A stretch of 64,000 nucleotides of DNA from Clostridium sp. 1001275B_160808_H3. GTDB lineage: Bacteria; Bacillota; Clostridia; Clostridiales; Clostridiaceae. The DNA lies in NCBI RefSeq assembly GCF_015550425.1, contig NZ_JADNAT010000009.1, forward strand, positions 85,811-149,810, in the 5' to 3' direction. The notes beneath the pieces were generated by a model. It saw only the letters and a program-made list of their open reading frames with translations. It made no database searches and was not told where the DNA came from. The stretch's first letter is position 1, and each line of letters starts with the position of its first letter. Below, one piece after another: positions 61,318 to 64,000 of this stretch. The position numbers and the translations under genes are program-made.

Positions 61318-61611
61318 ATGATTATAAAGGTTCTTTGTATAGTTATAGGGGTAATCTACTTAATATATTCTATATATAATAGAAATAATCCTAATATATA
61401 TAATCGAAGATGCAAAATGTTTTTTTTACACAAAGAACATTTCTTAAGATATCAATTATATATATCAATAATCGTATCTTTAGCAAGCATTATGCTAGGT
61501 ATAATACTAATTATATATGACTTTTCTTATTATTACGCGTACATTTCACCATTTTTAATAGTATTATCAAATTATATACTTTATTCACCTGTTATTTACA
61601 AAAATAGATAA
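61318..61611 (+). CDS. Small membrane protein, 97 residues
   Basis: ATG 61318 with AAAGGAG upstream; the longer frame from 61276 lacks a site. Three hydrophobic segments lie at about 2-17, 47-67 and 73-88, with a basic stretch between the first two (NRNNPNIYNRRCK). No family recognised. It precedes the secreted protein gene by 45 bases. Confidence 0.6.
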   Translation: MIIKVLCIVIGVIYLIYSIYNRNNPNIYNRRCKMFFLHKEHFLRYQLYISIIVSLASIMLGIILIIYDFSYYYAYISPFLIVLSNYILYSPVIYKNR

Positions 61612-61656
61612 TTATGTTAATATGTTAATGAAAAATATTTTAAGGCGGTGAAATTT

Positions 61657-62364
61657 ATGAAAAGTATGAAAAAAATAGCTTTATTATTAGTGTTTTGCTT
61701 ATGCTTAAATACTATCATACCTACAAAAGCTTATGCACAAACTATGACTAGCAATTTGAGTAATGACTTGTCAGAAATTTCCGACGATACAATAATAGCG
61801 TATATTGATGGAGTACCTATTACTAAAAATGATGTAGATAAGAATGGGAGAATTCTTTTGGATACATCTAGTGTTGAAAAAAATACTGTATCTATAAAAG
61901 ATGTTGTAGATACTAGTAAAAATCCAAATGAAAATAATACAATACAACCATATCTTATACCAAGTGGGACAACTTGGTATCAAGAAGCAACTGTAAAGAA
62001 AATTCTTTCAGTACAAGGATTTAGTCAAGAAACTTATGATATGTATTTAACAGTTGGAACTGCGAGAGATATGGCTCGTAGATTTGATGTAAGTTCTATA
62101 GAAAGTATAGGAACCTACCTTCTAGGATTTATGCCAGGAGCACAAGCGCCTGCTGTAGTATTACTTGTGAGTCAACTTCAAAGAAGTCAGGTTGCGAGTG
62201 ATATTAGAAAGTATACCGATAATGGCAATCAAGTAAGATTTAGATTGATTGATAGTAGATATGGAACTCTATATAGAGTTGACTATTGGGATGGTTCTAC
62301 TCTCGATTATACACTTTCAGCGAATGAGAGAGTAGCATATACATCATTAAGAATGCCAATATAG
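61657..62364 (+). CDS. Secreted protein of unknown function
   Basis: 235 residues from ATG 61657, with AAGGCGGTG as ribosome binding site (GTG 61648 lies inside it). A signal peptide (KSMKKIALLLVFCLCLNTIIPTKAYA) predicts cleavage after AYA. The mature part is about 207 residues: an acidic N-terminal portion, then SGTTWYQEATVKKIL and a C-terminal beta region (VRFRLIDSRYGTLYRVDYWDG). No catalytic motif is recognised. An exported protein in the lysogenic region may alter the host surface or environment. Confidence 0.7.
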   Translation: MKSMKKIALLLVFCLCLNTIIPTKAYAQTMTSNLSNDLSEISDDTIIAYIDGVPITKNDVDKNGRILLDTSSVEKNTVSIKDVVDTSKNPNENNTIQPYLIPSGTTWYQEATVKKILSVQGFSQETYDMYLTVGTARDMARRFDVSSIESIGTYLLGFMPGAQAPAVVLLVSQLQRSQVASDIRKYTDNGNQVRFRLIDSRYGTLYRVDYWDGSTLDYTLSANERVAYTSLRMPI

Positions 62365-62374
62365 TAATAATAAT

Positions 62375-62413
62375 TATAAGACTAGTAAGGATAATTCCTA
62401 ACTAGTCTTTATT
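62375..62413 (+). terminator. Terminator after the secreted protein gene
   Basis: AAGACTAGT-AAGG and CCTA-ACTAGTCTT around ATAATT, then TATTTGTTTT. Confidence 0.75.
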
Positions 62414-62440
62414 TGTTTTAGATATATTATAAAAATGAAC

Positions 62441-62489
62441 GTGAAGTAGAACTTAATTATAGAATTCTAGTAAGTCAATATATAAATAG
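62441..62489 (+). repeat. Diverged direct repeat, copy 2
   Basis: Counterpart of 60582-60630. Its frame reads NEREVELNYRILVSQYINSV and stops. No start codon precedes it, so it looks like the end of a deleted gene. Confidence 0.6.
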
Positions 62490-62539
62490 TGTGTAGAATA
62501 TTTATAAATTCTCTTTTACATTTTAACCTAATCGCCTCA

Positions 62540-62944
62540 CTACTTATCAGGTTGTAATTCTTTTACTTTGTTTAAATCTGTAAAGTCTTTTCCTTCGGCA
62601 TATTTAAAAAATCTCTCTAATTCGGTAGAAGTTATTTTTAGCATTCCAAGTTTTAATGCGTTTAAGTGACCACTTTTTATAAGTTCATATACAGCGTTAC
62701 TATTAACTCTTAATTTTTTGGCAACTTCTTTAACAGTAAAGAGCTGTAGTTCTATGTTTTTATCTGTAATGATTTCTGTAAGCTTAGTATTATTTTCAGA
62801 CGAATCATTCATTTTTGAAACAACCTCAAGAGCAGAATATTTAATTTTATCAATAAGATCGTTAATTCCACTACAAGGAATATTTATTTCTAATCTTATA
62901 AACTCTTCTTTTATAACAATCACCTCATTTAAATTAATATCCAA
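62540..62944 (-). CDS. Excisionase-type helix-turn-helix (HTH_17) protein
   Basis: 134 residues as an open frame from TTG 62944, but the only ribosome binding site (GAGGTG, complement of 62921-62926) points to a start further in: GTG 62923 overlaps it, and an ATA at 62914 has ideal spacing. The C-terminal domain FTVKEVAKKLRVNSNAVYELIKSGHLNALKLG is a MerR/excisionase fold, with an acidic or helical N-terminal part. Such proteins can act as recombination directionality factors or as regulators. It is divergent from the methylase gene. Confidence 0.8.
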   Translation of the reverse strand: MDINLNEVIVIKEEFIRLEINIPCSGINDLIDKIKYSALEVVSKMNDSSENNTKLTEIITDKNIELQLFTVKEVAKKLRVNSNAVYELIKSGHLNALKLGMLKITSTELERFFKYAEGKDFTDLNKVKELQPDK

Positions 62945-62995
62945 TTAAAATGAATTTAAACAAGCAGCAAGCATATTTTGAAACAATATTAGCGG

Positions 62996-63024
62996 TTGAA
63001 ATACGAACGTAGGTTCGATATAAT
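62996..63024 (+). promoter_or_regulatory. Methylase promoter with a LexA-type box in its spacer
   Basis: TTGAAA (62996-63001), a 17-base spacer and TATAAT (63019-63024). The spacer contains CGAACGTAGGTTCG (63004-63017), 13 of 14 matches to the Firmicute LexA consensus. Confidence 0.82.
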
Positions 63025-63071
63025 AAACGTATCAGGAAAAAAATAGAATTAATAAATGGGAGTGTGATAGT

Positions 63072-63827
63072 ATGTTAAAGCCACCAATATGTAGAGTAGG
63101 AGGAAAATCAAAATTAAGGAAAAGAATAATTGAGATGATTCCGGAGCATATTTGTTATGTAGAATTATTTTTTGGAGCTGGATGGGTTTATTTTGGAAAG
63201 GAACCAAGTAAGATTGAAGTTATAAATGATGTTGATAAAGAACTAATAAATTTATTTAGAACAATTAAGCATCATGCTCCTGAAGTCGAAAGGCTATTGC
63301 AATATGAATTTAGTGGACGAGATATATTTGAAGAGTATAAAAATTGTACATTAGAATATATGACTGAGATTCATAGAGCAATAAGATTTTTATATGTAAT
63401 AACTCAAAGTTTTGCTGGCAAAGGAAATAATTATGGATACGGAACAACAACTAAACCAGGGCAACAAATATTTTATAAAGAAGTATTATTAGAGTTAAGA
63501 GATAGACTTAAAAATACATATGTAGAGAATTTAAGCTTTGAAAAAATAATTGATAAATATGATAGAGAACATAGCTTTTTCTTTTGCGATCCTCCTTATA
63601 TTGAAACATGTGGTTATGGAAATAAGTTTGGAGAAGAAGAGCATAGGCTATTAGCAAATAAACTTAAAGGAATAAAAGGCAAATTTTTATTAACAATAAA
63701 TGACCATCCTCTGGCTAGAGAATTATATAAAGAATTTAATATAAAAGAAGTTAAAGTAAATTATTCAGTTTCTAGAGAGCAAAAGGCTCGACAAAATTAT
63801 AAAGAGCTAATAATAGCTAATTATTAA
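63072..63827 (+). CDS. dam: D12-class DNA adenine-N6 methyltransferase
   Basis: 251 residues with GGGAG upstream of the ATG. The SAM-binding motif region is YVELFFGAGWVYF (about 30-42), and the catalytic motif FFFCDPPYIET (about 173-183) gives the DPPY of N6-adenine methylases. The N-terminal KPPICRVGGKSKLRKRI is typical of the D12 class. No endonuclease gene lies within the visible part, so it is an orphan methylase here. It may protect phage DNA or regulate genes. Its promoter carries an SOS-type operator. Confidence 0.92.
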   Translation: MLKPPICRVGGKSKLRKRIIEMIPEHICYVELFFGAGWVYFGKEPSKIEVINDVDKELINLFRTIKHHAPEVERLLQYEFSGRDIFEEYKNCTLEYMTEIHRAIRFLYVITQSFAGKGNNYGYGTTTKPGQQIFYKEVLLELRDRLKNTYVENLSFEKIIDKYDREHSFFFCDPPYIETCGYGNKFGEEEHRLLANKLKGIKGKFLLTINDHPLARELYKEFNIKEVKVNYSVSREQKARQNYKELIIANY

Positions 63828-63899
63828 ATATACCTATAATTTGTTTTTTATGGATATAATTTTTACTGTTCATATTGATATTATTGCATACTAAATGAC

Positions 63900-63925
63900 C
63901 TTTGAAAATTGAATAATACGGTATT
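63900..63925 (+). repeat. Copy 2 of the 26-base element seen before the DUF3800 gene
   Basis: Identical to 32399-32424 except for one base. The 17-base core TTGAATAATACGGTATT also matches the reverse complement of 34134-34150 exactly. A TATAAT-like element follows at 63937-63942. Confidence 0.9.
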
Positions 63926-63956
63926 GTAGATGATAATATAATTTATTTTGTTATTC

Positions 63957-63996
63957 AATTATATATAAATAATGAATATATTATTTATATATAATT
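63957..63996 (+). other. 17-base perfect hairpin at the window end
   Basis: The arms 63957-63973 and 63980-63996 are perfect complements around GAATAT. The place relative to the 26-base element equals that of the first leader hairpin at 32443-32472. Confidence 0.7.
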
Positions 63997-64000
63997 ATTT

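Larger units (their letters stand above)
23813..64000. mobile_element. Temperate siphovirus-like prophage, left end to beyond the window
   Basis: The stretch contains an integration gene, repressor and Cro-like switch, RecT-type recombination genes, terminase, portal, head, long-tail, baseplate, holin and amidase genes in standard siphovirus order. It begins inside a host ATPase gene. No right end is seen. The tape measure of 923 residues would suggest a tail of roughly 140 nm by the usual 1.5 angstrom per residue rule. Lysogenic cargo lies in at least three places. Confidence 0.95.

Overview
The window is low-GC clostridial DNA. It is AT-rich, with AGA/AGG almost the only arginine codons and strong GGAGG-type ribosome binding sites. 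The spore-associated wall genes spoVD and spoVE sit in a division and cell wall cluster, and the MurE carries a DNPR motif, which implies meso-DAP peptidoglycan. This fits Clostridium sensu stricto (cluster I). I cannot name the species from the sequence alone.

Chromosomal part (1-23812). ychF is followed by a compact division and cell wall cluster: mraZ-rsmH-ftsL-spoVD-murE-murF-mraY-spoVE, then ftsQ, two DUF881 genes flanking sbp, and the yggS-sepF-yggT-ylmH-divIVA block. After that come rluD, pyrR, an rlmL-type rRNA methyltransferase, rqcH (on the minus strand), dapF and a lipoprotein gene. murD, murG, murB, murC, ftsA and ftsZ are absent from this cluster. The chromosomal stretch ends in a GspE/PilB-type secretion ATPase gene that stops just after its Walker A region.

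Prophage (about 23813 to beyond 64000). The ATPase gene is broken by a temperate siphovirus-like prophage whose large serine recombinase lies at the junction. The right end is outside the window. Its layout is: integration operon and immunity region (recombinase, SAP-domain protein, ImmA-like protein, CI-like repressor, four 16-bp operators, Cro-like protein, antirepressor); early recombination and replication genes (YqaJ-type exonuclease, RecT, replication protein); a late regulator; terminase, portal and head genes; connectors; tail genes with a canonical -1 frameshift site; baseplate and fibre genes; holins and an amidase endolysin.

Cargo. At least three places hold genes that do not look like phage morphogenesis or replication genes. 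(1) 32399-34175 holds a DUF3800 gene with a structured leader, its own terminator and codon usage unlike its neighbours. (2) 34860-36810 holds a DUF4062 (TIR-like) gene and a multi-pass membrane protein gene, each with its own terminator. (3) 56755-63830, after the lysis genes, holds an AAA ATPase plus subtilisin pair resembling the IetAS defence system, a 44-residue peptide made of five exact-period DPP[F/Y] octapeptide repeats, a small membrane protein, a secreted protein, an excisionase-type DNA-binding protein and a D12-class adenine methylase. The methylase promoter carries a LexA-type box between its -35 and -10 elements. The last 100 bases repeat the 5' end of the DUF3800 leader, so another module of that kind may begin at the window edge.

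The most unusual items are the DPP[F/Y] repeat peptide, the DUF3800 module with its repeated leader, the DUF4062 plus membrane protein pair, a small basic minus-strand gene between inverted repeats in the head operon, and a yggT gene that appears to start with ATA.
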